A DNA stretch of 64,000 bases, taken from Rhizobiaceae bacterium. Its GTDB lineage: Bacteria > Pseudomonadota > Alphaproteobacteria > Rhizobiales > Rhizobiaceae. The position numbers and the translations under genes were made by a program. Of the stretch, positions 18,781 through 26,800 are shown in pieces. The stretch lies in NCBI GenBank assembly GCA_017644105.1, contig JAEPMD010000010.1, positions 54,149 to 118,148 on the forward strand, read 5' to 3'. Positions within the stretch are counted from its first letter, which is position 1, and every line of letters starts with the position of its first letter. The notes beneath the pieces were generated by a model. It had not been told where the DNA came from and did not search any database. It was given only the letters and a program-made list of their open reading frames with translations.

Positions 18781-19659
18781 TTAGCCTATAATGCCGTGCA
18801 AAAATGGCAAGCCCTTGGTTGCCTCCCAGAGCGTATAAAATGTGAACACGCCATATAAAGCTGCAAATCCTAGCACCATTGAGCGCTTCACAGGTTTGAA
18901 AATGTACGAGGCTGCGAGAACAAAGAGCGGCAGCGCATGGAAATAATGGCTTGCAAAGAAATGCGCAACGCGCAAATCACCACCATCTGTTGCCCAACCC
19001 ATGATTGGGTAACTTTCAACGTCCAGCATATTGCCGCCGACGAAATGGCTTGTCTGCGCCGCCATATAGCTTGCGGTGATGACGGTGAAGACAAACATCA
19101 GGATCGAACTCAGCCAAATCGCTAAATGCATGGGTTCAGACAAACGGGTCTCTTTGTTGCGAGCGATCAATATGCCAAACACCAAAGCAGCACTTGTTAA
19201 TGTCACTGCCCCAAAACCGGCAATGGAATAGGCCAAGCCCATCAGAGGCGTTCCTACATTAAAGTGAGAAGCCGTACCAAAAGCTGCAGCGCCGCCAATC
19301 CAGACTTGCTCAAAAACAATGCAAGCAATCACTGCGGCTGTGAAAAGTTTGAACCAGGTTTTGGCCCGTGTTGAATTTGGGATCCAACGGGCAAAATAGA
19401 CCAAAGTTGCTGTATAGATGATCAAAGCAACATCGAATTTAACAGGTTTGATCCATATATTCACACCGTTATGCAGGCGCGTGTCGACCAACATTGCACC
19501 TAGTTTGGGCACCATCAGGAACAGCATGAAAAGCGTTAATGCACCAAGTGCTGGGGCATCAGCATAGGCATTGATCAAGAAACGCTTTGATCGCGCAATC
19601 ATACCGTCAGTTTTTAGGGTGGCGAAATCGTTATTCATAACAATAAGAGCATTATTCAT
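18781..19659 (-). CDS. Polytopic membrane protein of unknown function between two Aba4-like genes
   Basis: The frame is open to 19683, but the ATG at 19659 (MNNALIVMNND) has AAGGAG seven bases upstream and is preferred, giving 292 residues. About seven or eight hydrophobic helices are visible, including ALGALTLFMLFLMVPKLGAM and PVKFDVALIIYTATLVYFAR. Charged or polar residues in the membrane part include a Lys in IWIKPVKFD and His residues in VAHFFASHYFHALPLF, which could bind a cofactor such as heme. I do not recognise the family. It is bracketed by the two DUF4281 copies with gaps of 20 and 81 bases, so a joint function and TetR control are inferred. Confidence 0.8.
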   Translation of the reverse strand: MNNALIVMNNDFATLKTDGMIARSKRFLINAYADAPALGALTLFMLFLMVPKLGAMLVDTRLHNGVNIWIKPVKFDVALIIYTATLVYFARWIPNSTRAKTWFKLFTAAVIACIVFEQVWIGGAAAFGTASHFNVGTPLMGLAYSIAGFGAVTLTSAALVFGILIARNKETRLSEPMHLAIWLSSILMFVFTVITASYMAAQTSHFVGGNMLDVESYPIMGWATDGGDLRVAHFFASHYFHALPLFVLAASYIFKPVKRSMVLGFAALYGVFTFYTLWEATKGLPFLHGIIG

Positions 19660-19679
19660 TTTCAAACTCCTTACGTTTT

Positions 19680-20147
19680 TCAAACTGAAACAGTTTGATT
19701 GGCGGGCTGATTGTTAGATTGATTGCTTTTGCGGCCAAGCGCCAAACTCGCTTTCAAAGCAACGAAGAGCACATAGCCAATTGGTCCAAATAATAATGTG
19801 AGTGGGAGGATCGGGATAATGAACCAATGCGAAATCTGCGCTTTGCGTGCTTCACGGACGATCCAGGCACCGACAAACAGGTCAAAGGCGAGATAATGCA
19901 GCCATCCGGCTATCGCGATCTCACTTTGGGTGAAGAGCATTTGCACATTTGCGAGTGTATCAAAGCCGCCTTCTGCACCTGACCAAAAGGCCAGGATCAA
20001 AGACATATAAGCAAGAGATAATAGGCCGGGCGAGATATAAGTGGCGATGCGATCCGACCATTTCGGGATGACCGGCGAGATGATGAGCGCAACCCATCCC
20101 AACATTGCGATAGGGGAAGAAATTGCAAAGAGAGTTTCCATAGACAT
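19680..20147 (-). CDS. Aba4-like (DUF4281) membrane protein, copy 2
   Basis: A 155-residue paralogue of the protein at 18268-18699: METLFAISSPIAMLGWVALI, GAEGGFDTLANVQMLF, GWLHYLAFDLFVGAWIVRE and LLFGPIGYVLF align along the full length without gaps until the tail. It differs by an Asn/Gln-rich C-terminus (SNQSNNQPANQTVSV). It is the first gene of the operon and its upstream region carries the three palindromes at 20187-20252. The two copies are clearly diverged, so the duplication is not recent. Confidence 0.88.
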   Translation of the reverse strand: MSMETLFAISSPIAMLGWVALIISPVIPKWSDRIATYISPGLLSLAYMSLILAFWSGAEGGFDTLANVQMLFTQSEIAIAGWLHYLAFDLFVGAWIVREARKAQISHWFIIPILPLTLLFGPIGYVLFVALKASLALGRKSNQSNNQPANQTVSV

Positions 20148-20186
20148 GTTTCTAATTCCAAATTTGTGGTTTCGTTGAATTAATCT

Positions 20187-20252
20187 TGACAGTGTCTATA
20201 TCTAATAATCGAGATATCTTTACACTGTCAAGTTAAATCTTGACAGTGTCAA
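20187..20252. promoter_or_regulatory. Three phased copies of the operator TTGACAGTGTCAA
   Basis: A perfect 13-bp palindrome TTGACAGTGTCAA lies at 20240-20252. Degenerate copies lie at 20187-20199 (TTGACAGTGTCTA) and, inverted, at 20219-20231 (CTTACACTGTCAA). Centres are at 20193, 20225 and 20246, that is 32 and 21 bases apart, close to three and two DNA turns, so dimers would sit on one face. The sites lie between the divergent Aba4-like operon and the TetR gene, the standard arrangement for an autorepressing TetR regulator. The TTGACA part could double as a -35 element. Confidence 0.75.
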
Positions 20253-20294
20253 TTTTTTGTTTTCAAACGACATGAAATCAGTTAGGGATGAAGT

Positions 20295-20912
20295 ATGAAT
20301 ACGAAGACATCAAAATCTTATCATCACGGCAATCTGCGCGAAGCACTTTTAGAAGTGGCTGAAGTGGAACTTATAGAAAAAGGGGTAGAGAAATTCTCTT
20401 TGCGGGGTGTTGCGAAGCGCGCCGGGGTGAGTCATGCCGCCCCAGCGCCGCATTTTGGTGATGTCACAGGTTTACTCAGCGCATTAGCCAGCGTTTCGTT
20501 CAAACGCTTTGCAGATGCGATGCAATCCAGTTCTGATGCTGTGGACGAAGATCATCCCGATAAAGCCAAAGCGAAACTGGTCGCAATTGGCATGGGGTAT
20601 ATCAAATATGCGAGCGAACATTCAGACATGTTTGATCTACAATTTTCATCTGAACGCACAGATCCATCCAAAGCCTTTCTCAATCAGCTTTCAAGCAATA
20701 GCTATCAAATATTGGAGGATCACGTGCAGGCCGTACTTGCACTGGATAATCGAGCGTTAAAGGACAATCCCGATGCGGCGCCCATGCTATGGGCAACAAC
20801 ACACGGGCTAGCAAGCCTTTTTGCGCGCAGAAAACGTAATGGCGGACCTCAGGGGCAAGAGCTCCAGGATGCGTTTGAACGTATTTTGTGGCGGACGGCA
20901 AACGCGATATAG
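20295..20912 (+). CDS. TetR-family transcriptional regulator
   Basis: A 205-residue regulator. The N-terminus YHHGNLREALLEVAEVELIE and the helix-turn-helix SLRGVAKRAGVSHAAPAPHF (about 35-55) are characteristic of the TetR subfamily with a WHG-type C-terminal ligand domain (family TetR_C_33). It most likely binds the palindromes 43-108 bases upstream and represses itself and the divergent Aba4-like operon until a ligand, probably a hydrophobic small molecule, binds. The ligand is unknown. Start ATG at 20295 follows GGGATGA. Confidence 0.93.
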   Translation: MNTKTSKSYHHGNLREALLEVAEVELIEKGVEKFSLRGVAKRAGVSHAAPAPHFGDVTGLLSALASVSFKRFADAMQSSSDAVDEDHPDKAKAKLVAIGMGYIKYASEHSDMFDLQFSSERTDPSKAFLNQLSSNSYQILEDHVQAVLALDNRALKDNPDAAPMLWATTHGLASLFARRKRNGGPQGQELQDAFERILWRTANAI

Positions 20913-20976
20913 ACTTCCCAATTTAAGACCTCGGGACAAAGGTTTGGGCAAGGGAAGAGAGATTACTTTCCTGACG

Positions 20977-21147
20977 CTAGAGGCTTGCAACCGTGAAACG
21001 TGTTGACATCATAAGAACAAGCGCAATGACCACAAGCAGCGCCATAGGCGGCGCCATCATCCAAGCAAGCTTAATCGAAAGAGGAAGTTTGCCGAATGTT
21101 TGCAACACATCTTGCCAGAAGTTGTTTTGTAAAGTAGAAGTCATCAT
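20977..21147 (-). CDS. Small single-span membrane protein, unrecognised
   Basis: A 56-residue ORF from ATG 21147: an amphipathic N-terminus (MMTSTLQNNFWQDVLQTFGK) and one strong hydrophobic segment (PPMALLVVIALVLMMSTRF). The frame can be extended to a GTG at 21186, but that extension looks non-coding. No close family is recognised. The composition is protein-like and it is convergent with TetR and divergent from the next membrane protein, which leaves room for it. No clear Shine-Dalgarno sequence is seen, so coding status is moderately supported only. Confidence 0.5.
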   Translation of the reverse strand: MMTSTLQNNFWQDVLQTFGKLPLSIKLAWMMAPPMALLVVIALVLMMSTRFTVASL

Positions 21148-21357
21148 ATTTATGTTTTCTTTTTGTTCTTTCGCTACAATACGCACAACTAGTTAACAAT
21201 GTTCTACTTTTGTTCTAATTTATTTGAACACAAAAATCAAGCTGAAATTTTTCGCTAGATTTCTTTGTTTTCTGTGTAAGTTTTTCAATAATAACAGAAG
21301 CCCAATTGCATTTAGTTGCACTCACCCCTAAGAGATACACCTATATGGGGAAACAAA

Positions 21358-22137
21358 ATGTCATTATTTTTAAAAGCAATCACACAAATTTTCTCAAACT
21401 GGAAAATGGCTATACGTGTGAGCCTACCGCTCGCGGTTGTTCTAGCATTTATAATGGCGACCGGTTCGAGCATATTTCAAGATTTTGACCCCACGAACCT
21501 TCAAATATTTTCGATCCAAAATACTGCTATTATTTTATTATCTTCTGTTATTTTTTGGGTTTTCTCTTGTTCAACCGCAGTTGCTTGGCACCGCTATATT
21601 CTTTTGGGTGAACAGCCCCATGGCTTTGTTATTGTCGGAAAACGCGATCGAATTCTACCCTATTTGATAGGCACACTCATTGTAACTCTGTTTTCAATAC
21701 TAGTAGCGCTAATACTTACATTTGGGTTTGGTATTTTAGGCTCTATCTTTGTCGGCGTTTTGCCAAGTGAAATCGGGCTTGTCCTAAGTCTGCTTGTGTC
21801 ACTTATCGGAGGAGCGATATTTTATACATTTATTTTGGCTTTATCCGTGAGCTTGCCAGGTATAGCCATGGATAATCCTTTAGGCATACAAGGTGCGATA
21901 GATGCAACGGTGCCTTACTACAGCAAAATATTTGTCGTTATGCTCCTTATCCAGGCATGCAATGTCGTGCTGGGTGTCATTCCTAGTGTTTTAATAGCTG
22001 GCCAGAGTTCAATTACAGATATAAGTTTCATACTGATCACGATTGTTAATGTTATTTTTTACTGGTTCAGCGCGATGCTCGGCATCGGCATATTAACGGT
22101 AATCTATGGGTTTGCTGTCGAAGGTCGGGACGTTTAA
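21358..22137 (+). CDS. Integral membrane protein of unknown function
   Basis: The frame opens at 21316 but the ATG at 21358, after GGGG, fits better and gives 259 residues. About six helices are visible (for example VSLPLAVVLAFIMATG, NTAIILLSSVIFWVFSCSTA, LIGTLIVTLFSILVALILTF). The motif VAWHRYILLGEQP between helices two and three recurs, from memory, in uncharacterised alphaproteobacterial membrane proteins. No transporter or enzyme signature is seen. It is flanked by gaps of about 210 and 167 bases and appears monocistronic. The upstream gap 21148-21357 is AT-rich and shows nothing else. Confidence 0.75.
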   Translation: MSLFLKAITQIFSNWKMAIRVSLPLAVVLAFIMATGSSIFQDFDPTNLQIFSIQNTAIILLSSVIFWVFSCSTAVAWHRYILLGEQPHGFVIVGKRDRILPYLIGTLIVTLFSILVALILTFGFGILGSIFVGVLPSEIGLVLSLLVSLIGGAIFYTFILALSVSLPGIAMDNPLGIQGAIDATVPYYSKIFVVMLLIQACNVVLGVIPSVLIAGQSSITDISFILITIVNVIFYWFSAMLGIGILTVIYGFAVEGRDV

Positions 22138-22304
22138 TCCCTTCAATCTGATTTCCTGAAGATCACCCCCTTGGCAGCGCCGCAATTTAATCCCATCTTA
22201 TTGGATAGGATCACTTGTCATTGACCTTTACAATAAATGGGCGTGAAATTGTGTATAGTGACATTGATCGAAGCTTAAGCGAACTTTCCAGACGGAGATC
22301 AAAA

Positions 22305-23384
22305 TTGCGCAAACTTATCACCGCCCTCACCCTAAGTCTCATTTCAACAGCGACCTTTACGACGTCCAGTCTTGCCGAACCAGTTATCGAACGTATCGGA
22401 AAAACGCTCTTTCACCCTTGGGGTATGGATTTTTTATCCGACACCTCCATGATCGTGACCGAGCGGCGCGGCAAGATGTTTAAAATTGATCTTGAAAGCG
22501 GCACACGTGATGAATTATCTGGCGTGCCGAATGTATTCTCGTTTCGTCAGGGTGGTATGCTGGACGTAATGGTCTCCAAAGAAGATCCGTCTGTCATCTA
22601 TTATTGTTATTCACGACCCGAGGGCAACACGGCATCAACTGCGGTCGACATGGCCAAGCTTAATGGTAATAATCTCACCCAGACCAAAACCATCTTTGTG
22701 GCCAATAACAAATCAAACGCCAGTATTCATTTCGGCTGTCGGCTTGAAACCTCAGGTGACAAGCTATTTGTCACGATGGGAGATCGTGGGAGCCGGTTTG
22801 ATGCTCAGGACCCTAAAATTCATTCAGGCGCTGTGGTGCGTTTAAATTTGGATGGCACCGTTCCAGCTGATAATCCGAACTTGGATGGTTGGGAGCCAGA
22901 GCTTTACTCTAAAGGCCATCGTAATCCGCAGGGCATGGCGCTTAATCCAAATAATGGTGAATTATGGCTGCATGAGCATGGGCCGCGCGGCGGTGATGAG
23001 ATCAACGTTGTGAAGGCGGGTGAAAATTATGGCTGGCCGATTGTCTCGCACGGCGAAGAATATGCAGGTGGAAAAATCGGGATCGGCACATCATCACCAG
23101 AGTTCGAAGATCCGATCTGGACTTGGATCCCATCGATTGCACCGTCGGGCATGGCGTTTTATCAGGGCGACATGTTCCCCGAGTTTAAAGACAAATTGCT
23201 GGTTGGTTCGCTTAAATTCCGCTCGCTATATGCTGTTGATCTGAAGGGTGACCGTCCGGTCAGCGAAACACCATTATTGGAAAACACAATCGGTCGGATG
23301 CGTGATGTCGCTATTGGGCCTGATGGGTCGATCTATTTGTTGAGCGATCAAAAAGATGGTGGACTTTATCGTCTCTCGCAATAA
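22305..23384 (+). CDS. Soluble PQQ-dependent aldose dehydrogenase (YliI/Asd-like), periplasmic
   Basis: A TTG at 22305 preceded by CGGAG at seven bases starts a classic signal peptide (LRKLITALTLSLISTATFTT...SLA-EP), so it is preferred over the TTG at 22215 in the same frame; this gives 359 residues. The mature protein is a six-bladed propeller of the glucose/sorbosone dehydrogenase family: LFHPWGMDFL, IHFGCRLE, GHRNPQGMALNP and HEHGPRGGDEINVVKAGENY are family landmarks, with the His-Glu-His/Arg cluster at the PQQ and Ca2+ site. It would oxidise sugars to lactones in the periplasm if PQQ is available. Length is typical. An intrinsic terminator follows. Confidence 0.92.
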   Translation: MRKLITALTLSLISTATFTTSSLAEPVIERIGKTLFHPWGMDFLSDTSMIVTERRGKMFKIDLESGTRDELSGVPNVFSFRQGGMLDVMVSKEDPSVIYYCYSRPEGNTASTAVDMAKLNGNNLTQTKTIFVANNKSNASIHFGCRLETSGDKLFVTMGDRGSRFDAQDPKIHSGAVVRLNLDGTVPADNPNLDGWEPELYSKGHRNPQGMALNPNNGELWLHEHGPRGGDEINVVKAGENYGWPIVSHGEEYAGGKIGIGTSSPEFEDPIWTWIPSIAPSGMAFYQGDMFPEFKDKLLVGSLKFRSLYAVDLKGDRPVSETPLLENTIGRMRDVAIGPDGSIYLLSDQKDGGLYRLSQ

Positions 23385-23409
23385 GTCTTTATCTATCTCA
23401 CGCTTCATC

Positions 23410-23437
23410 CCCCCGCATCGCGCGGGGGTTATTTTTT
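23410..23437 (+). terminator. Intrinsic terminator of the aldose dehydrogenase gene
   Basis: CCCCCGC (23410-23416) pairs with GCGGGGG (23422-23428) over a five-base loop and is followed by TTATTTTTTG. The T-run overlaps the 3' end of the convergent small membrane protein gene. Confidence 0.92.
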
Positions 23438-23626
23438 GCGCCGTTGCAAGATCAACAAAAGCAGCGACAAGACCATTAAAACAAGACCGCCAATACCCGT
23501 AAAGAATGGATAAAGACCATCCATCTCGTCAAAATTTCGGCGTCCTGCTTCGGTTTCTAACCCCCACCAAGCAAAGGTGATGGCCAAAAGCGCGAGGAAC
23601 AAGAGATATACCGGGATAAGACGCAT
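23429..23626 (-). CDS. Small two-span membrane protein downstream of DUF2207 gene
   Basis: A 65-residue protein with two hydrophobic helices (IPVYLLFLALLAITFAWWGL and TGIGGLVLMVLSLLLLILQ) separated by a short polar loop, and a basic tail QRRKK. Its ATG is three bases after the stop of the DUF2207 gene, so the two form an operon and probably act together. The family is not recognised. Confidence 0.75.
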   Translation of the reverse strand: MRLIPVYLLFLALLAITFAWWGLETEAGRRNFDEMDGLYPFFTGIGGLVLMVLSLLLLILQRRKK

Positions 23627-23629
23627 GAT

Positions 23630-25594
23630 CTACCAGCCGCCCCCGCCGCCGCCGCCACCGCCACCACCAGAAAACCCTCCACCTGATGAAGATGACGAAG
23701 ATTTTGGTTTGGGCATTGCTGATGACAAAGATGATGCCATTTGAGAACCGAAATCAGAATGTGAGCGTCCCGAGCGATGACGCGTGCGATACCAGCGATG
23801 ACGATCCCAATGTGGGTCATATTCTTTCATTCCCGACGCCACACTAGCCGCACTTTTAAACCATTGATCAAATGCATCTGACCATGGCTTTTCAACCTCG
23901 AGCGCTACAGCAAATGGCAATAGTTTTTCAAAATATTTGATCGACATATCCGGCACATCATTCAAATTCATGCGCTGCTCATGATAATTTTCCAAATGCA
24001 TACGCAGGCCTTTGATCTGGTTCATCATCTCAGCACCGAGAGCTGTGGGGCGGCCCATCAATTTGTAGAAGATGATGTTAAGTGCAATTAATCCCACAAC
24101 CGCGCCGACAAAGGCGAATTCGACCCAAGACTGGGTTTCTTCAAACAATGCCAGAATGAAGGCTGCAAAAAAGGAGACCAGCAAAAACCCAAATATTCCA
24201 ACCAATGATAATCCCAGGACCTTCCAAAATGTTGATTGTGCTCGCCATAACCGGTTGATTAGAAAGTAAATCGGAACCAAAAACGCTGAAAACACAGCAG
24301 AAACAATTGCTGAGATCAGCAGCGAGAAAAACCCGTCTGCATTAAAGATCAACGTGGATAGGACCCCGATGACACTGAGCGCAATGCCGATCCATATCCA
24401 TTTTGAATTGTGCTCATAAAATACACCCCGATGCTCATCCTCAATCGCAGATTGGAAATTTGACTTAAGTGTCGCAACGCTGGATCCATTGGATTTGTTT
24501 AACGCAAAGCGCGGTTTATTCATGATCATTTTCATAATCGCCGCTTCACCCACTGGAAGTCGATGTATCCCATCCGCCTCGTCTTTGACCAAAACAGGAT
24601 CATCCCCATCTTTCTCAATGCGGATTTGTTTTTTAATCGCAAGGCTTAAGATCGCAGCAGAAATCGCTGTCCAACCACCATCTATACGAACTTTATTACT
24701 GATATAGTGGGTGAGTGCCGGAGAGATTCCTAGTGACAAAGTTTTACGTTGTTCAATGCGCGATCCTTTGGGGTCACGGCCGATCATGACCCATGCGATG
24801 ATATAATAAAGGCCGACAACAGCGAATGTAACAGCCGCCACAACAATATGTCCGAAATCTCGTAAAAACCAGCTTCGCACCTGCGCGTCTGTTGGTTCAT
24901 CAATCGTGCCGCGCGGCATTTTTGCAACGATGGTAAATCCTTCTCGTGGTGCCAAAGGTTGAGTGAGTTCAAAGCTCGCAATATTCCCATCCGCGGATAC
25001 AACTCCGCGGGCATCTTTATCGGTTGAACCGAGAGCGCCGGTGAAAAATTCAAACCCATCAAACACCCCACCATCTTCCAACTTAACAACGACTTGTGAT
25101 TGGCGGATAGGAAAACTCCAATCCGTACCTATCGCATTCCAATAAAGTTCCTCGCCTTCGTCTAAAAATCCTATTTGCCTGTCCGTCTCATATGTAATTT
25201 CATAGAGGTGCTGACCACGGGGAATAAAGACGTCTTCCTGCCCGATGAGGATGCGTGTCCAACCGTTTACGATTTGTGTGTGGTAGGGCTCTTCCTGGCC
25301 ATTTCTAGTGATGGAAACAATGTCAAAATTCTCTTTGAGAGAGGTCCCGTCTTCATCTTGGAAATAACGCGGTAGATCGCGATAGATGCCGCGTCTAATT
25401 TCGCGACCTTCAGAATTGACCATGATGGACTCTGTCACCAGCATGTCGCCGTTTTTGTAAAGCTTAATATCTACATTATATTGCAAAATTTCTTCAAGCG
25501 CAGCGCCTTGAACCACACTTGCAAAAATGATCAAAATGCCAATCAGGCAGATTTTAATTCTAGATATGACCGACAAACCCGCGCCCCTCAACAC
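23630..25594 (-). CDS. DUF2207 membrane protein with glycine-rich C-terminus
   Basis: A 654-residue protein. A signal sequence (about 8-32) leads a large extracytoplasmic domain (YNVDIKLYKNGDMLVTESIM, RRGIYRDLPRYF) that is the DUF2207 module; membrane helices follow at about 248-270, 400-445 and 465-515, then a cytoplasmic part and a Ser/Gly tail that ends in an uninterrupted glycine tract and Trp (SSGGGFSGGGG...). This architecture is common to DUF2207 proteins, whose function is unknown. The start is a GTG at 25594 with a TTG directly after it; neither has a strong ribosome site. Confidence 0.85.
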   Translation of the reverse strand: MLRGAGLSVISRIKICLIGILIIFASVVQGAALEEILQYNVDIKLYKNGDMLVTESIMVNSEGREIRRGIYRDLPRYFQDEDGTSLKENFDIVSITRNGQEEPYHTQIVNGWTRILIGQEDVFIPRGQHLYEITYETDRQIGFLDEGEELYWNAIGTDWSFPIRQSQVVVKLEDGGVFDGFEFFTGALGSTDKDARGVVSADGNIASFELTQPLAPREGFTIVAKMPRGTIDEPTDAQVRSWFLRDFGHIVVAAVTFAVVGLYYIIAWVMIGRDPKGSRIEQRKTLSLGISPALTHYISNKVRIDGGWTAISAAILSLAIKKQIRIEKDGDDPVLVKDEADGIHRLPVGEAAIMKMIMNKPRFALNKSNGSSVATLKSNFQSAIEDEHRGVFYEHNSKWIWIGIALSVIGVLSTLIFNADGFFSLLISAIVSAVFSAFLVPIYFLINRLWRAQSTFWKVLGLSLVGIFGFLLVSFFAAFILALFEETQSWVEFAFVGAVVGLIALNIIFYKLMGRPTALGAEMMNQIKGLRMHLENYHEQRMNLNDVPDMSIKYFEKLLPFAVALEVEKPWSDAFDQWFKSAASVASGMKEYDPHWDRHRWYRTRHRSGRSHSDFGSQMASSLSSAMPKPKSSSSSSGGGFSGGGGGGGGGGGW

Positions 25595-25662
25595 CCGTTA
25601 CATTGGCAATAAAATCAGGTGGCAACATAACGTTTAATGTAAGTTTTGATCAACTGTCATAT

Positions 25663-26229
25663 TTAGGGTTTCATACGAGATTTCGTTTCAGCATCGATCG
25701 GTGCGCGAATAGATTTAAGTAACGGGTGACGATCGGTGCGATCAACACCATAGGAAAGATTAAAGGCAAAATCGATATTGCCCGTTGTGCCATCTCGTAA
25801 ATGCTGCAAAATAGTTTCCAGCTTATCAAAACCTTTTGCCAAAACCGCTTCTGGGCTTTCACCTTGATCATATTCATCCCAAAGCTCTAGAAGTTCGGCC
25901 TGCAAATCATCAGGCAACGGCTCACAAAGCTGGATGAAATCATTACGCTCATCGAGTGATTTATCAATATCAGGCTTCTGGTGTATGGCGGGAATATCGC
26001 CTGACACAGCTTCTCCAAGATCATGGATGATCACGAGTTTGATAAGGCGCAGAAAATCAATATCTTTCAGCTGGTCCTCAAATAATAAGATCATCAAGCA
26101 TAAATGCCACGTGTGCTCAGCCACACTTTCCGGGCGCTTTTGCGAGGTATGTGCACTGCGCAGCGTGTTTTTGAGCTGCTCTGTGCCTTTTAAAAACGTG
26201 AGGATTGATTGTATGCGCGAAGTTTCCAT
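25663..26229 (-). CDS. HD-domain phosphohydrolase, YfbR/HDDC2-like
   Basis: A 188-residue protein with the HD pattern RPESVAEHTWHLCLM (His39), IIHDLGEAVSGDIP (His69-Asp70, Glu73) and DKLETILQHL for the distal Asp. These match the YfbR/HDDC2 group, metal-dependent 5'-deoxynucleotidases that hydrolyse dNMPs in the cytoplasm. Length is typical. The gene is separated by about 50 to 70 bases from its neighbours on the same strand. Activity on nucleotides is inferred from the family. Confidence 0.87.
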   Translation of the reverse strand: METSRIQSILTFLKGTEQLKNTLRSAHTSQKRPESVAEHTWHLCLMILLFEDQLKDIDFLRLIKLVIIHDLGEAVSGDIPAIHQKPDIDKSLDERNDFIQLCEPLPDDLQAELLELWDEYDQGESPEAVLAKGFDKLETILQHLRDGTTGNIDFAFNLSYGVDRTDRHPLLKSIRAPIDAETKSRMKP

Positions 26230-26279
26230 GGGGCAAACATGGCGCGATTCGCCAAGTTGCGTCTATTGAAATTTTGCGT

Positions 26280-26717
26280 CTATTTGAGCGGGATCCATCT
26301 GCCATCAGCGGTGCGGCATGCAGCACCAGAAGCGTTTATATTCTCGCCGTTGATTAAAGCCTTGTGGTTATATTGGCGGCAATTGCGCGATCCGACTTGA
26401 TAGGGCTGCGATGGGGTGACAATGCCAGACAGCTTGCCATTTGGGTTTTCCCAATAGGTAGACTGGCCCGTTGTTGAGTTTTCAAGCGCTCGGTATTCGG
26501 CAAGTAAAGCGCGCGTCTTATCCTTGCGAGAGAGTTTGTTGAAAACTGATTTCGGTAAGATGCCACCATCAAAGGCCCGAACGATCTCGCGACCGGTGGC
26601 CACACCGGGTTTATCAACTTGCAAATCAGAGGCCACATTTCCAGTCGTACCAGTACTTACGCATGCGCTTAAAAAGCTCATCGTAAAAAACACAAATCCC
26701 AGCTTAACTATTCTCAT
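26280..26717 (-). CDS. Small outer-membrane lipoprotein of the 17-kDa surface antigen type
   Basis: The ATG at 26717 has GAGGG nine bases upstream and starts a lipoprotein signal (MRIVKLGFVFFTMSFLSAC, lipobox LSAC), so it is preferred over the TTG at 26726. The 145-residue product carries YWENPNGKLSGIVTPSQPYQ and SRNCRQYNHKALINGE, resembling the C-terminal half of rickettsial-type surface antigens (RT0821/Lpp0805-like). It lacks the usual glycine-zipper segment. It would be an envelope lipoprotein of unknown role. Confidence 0.8.
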   Translation of the reverse strand: MRIVKLGFVFFTMSFLSACVSTGTTGNVASDLQVDKPGVATGREIVRAFDGGILPKSVFNKLSRKDKTRALLAEYRALENSTTGQSTYWENPNGKLSGIVTPSQPYQVGSRNCRQYNHKALINGENINASGAACRTADGRWIPLK

Positions 26718-26800
26718 GTCTGCCAACCCTCAACTTAGCCGCTTATGACACAAATTATGTGGTAAGAATATGGTGATAGATAAAATTTTAGTGATCGTCA

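Noticed and set aside
22215..22304. Upstream extension of the aldose dehydrogenase resembling the start of an isoquinoline oxidoreductase small subunit (LTFTINGREI)
   Set aside because: Only about ten residues resemble it; the TTG at 22305 has a good ribosome site and starts a signal peptide, so the similarity is taken as chance.
23630..23700. GC-rich simple repeat at the end of the DUF2207 gene
   Set aside because: It encodes the expected glycine-rich tail of this family, not an independent repeat element.
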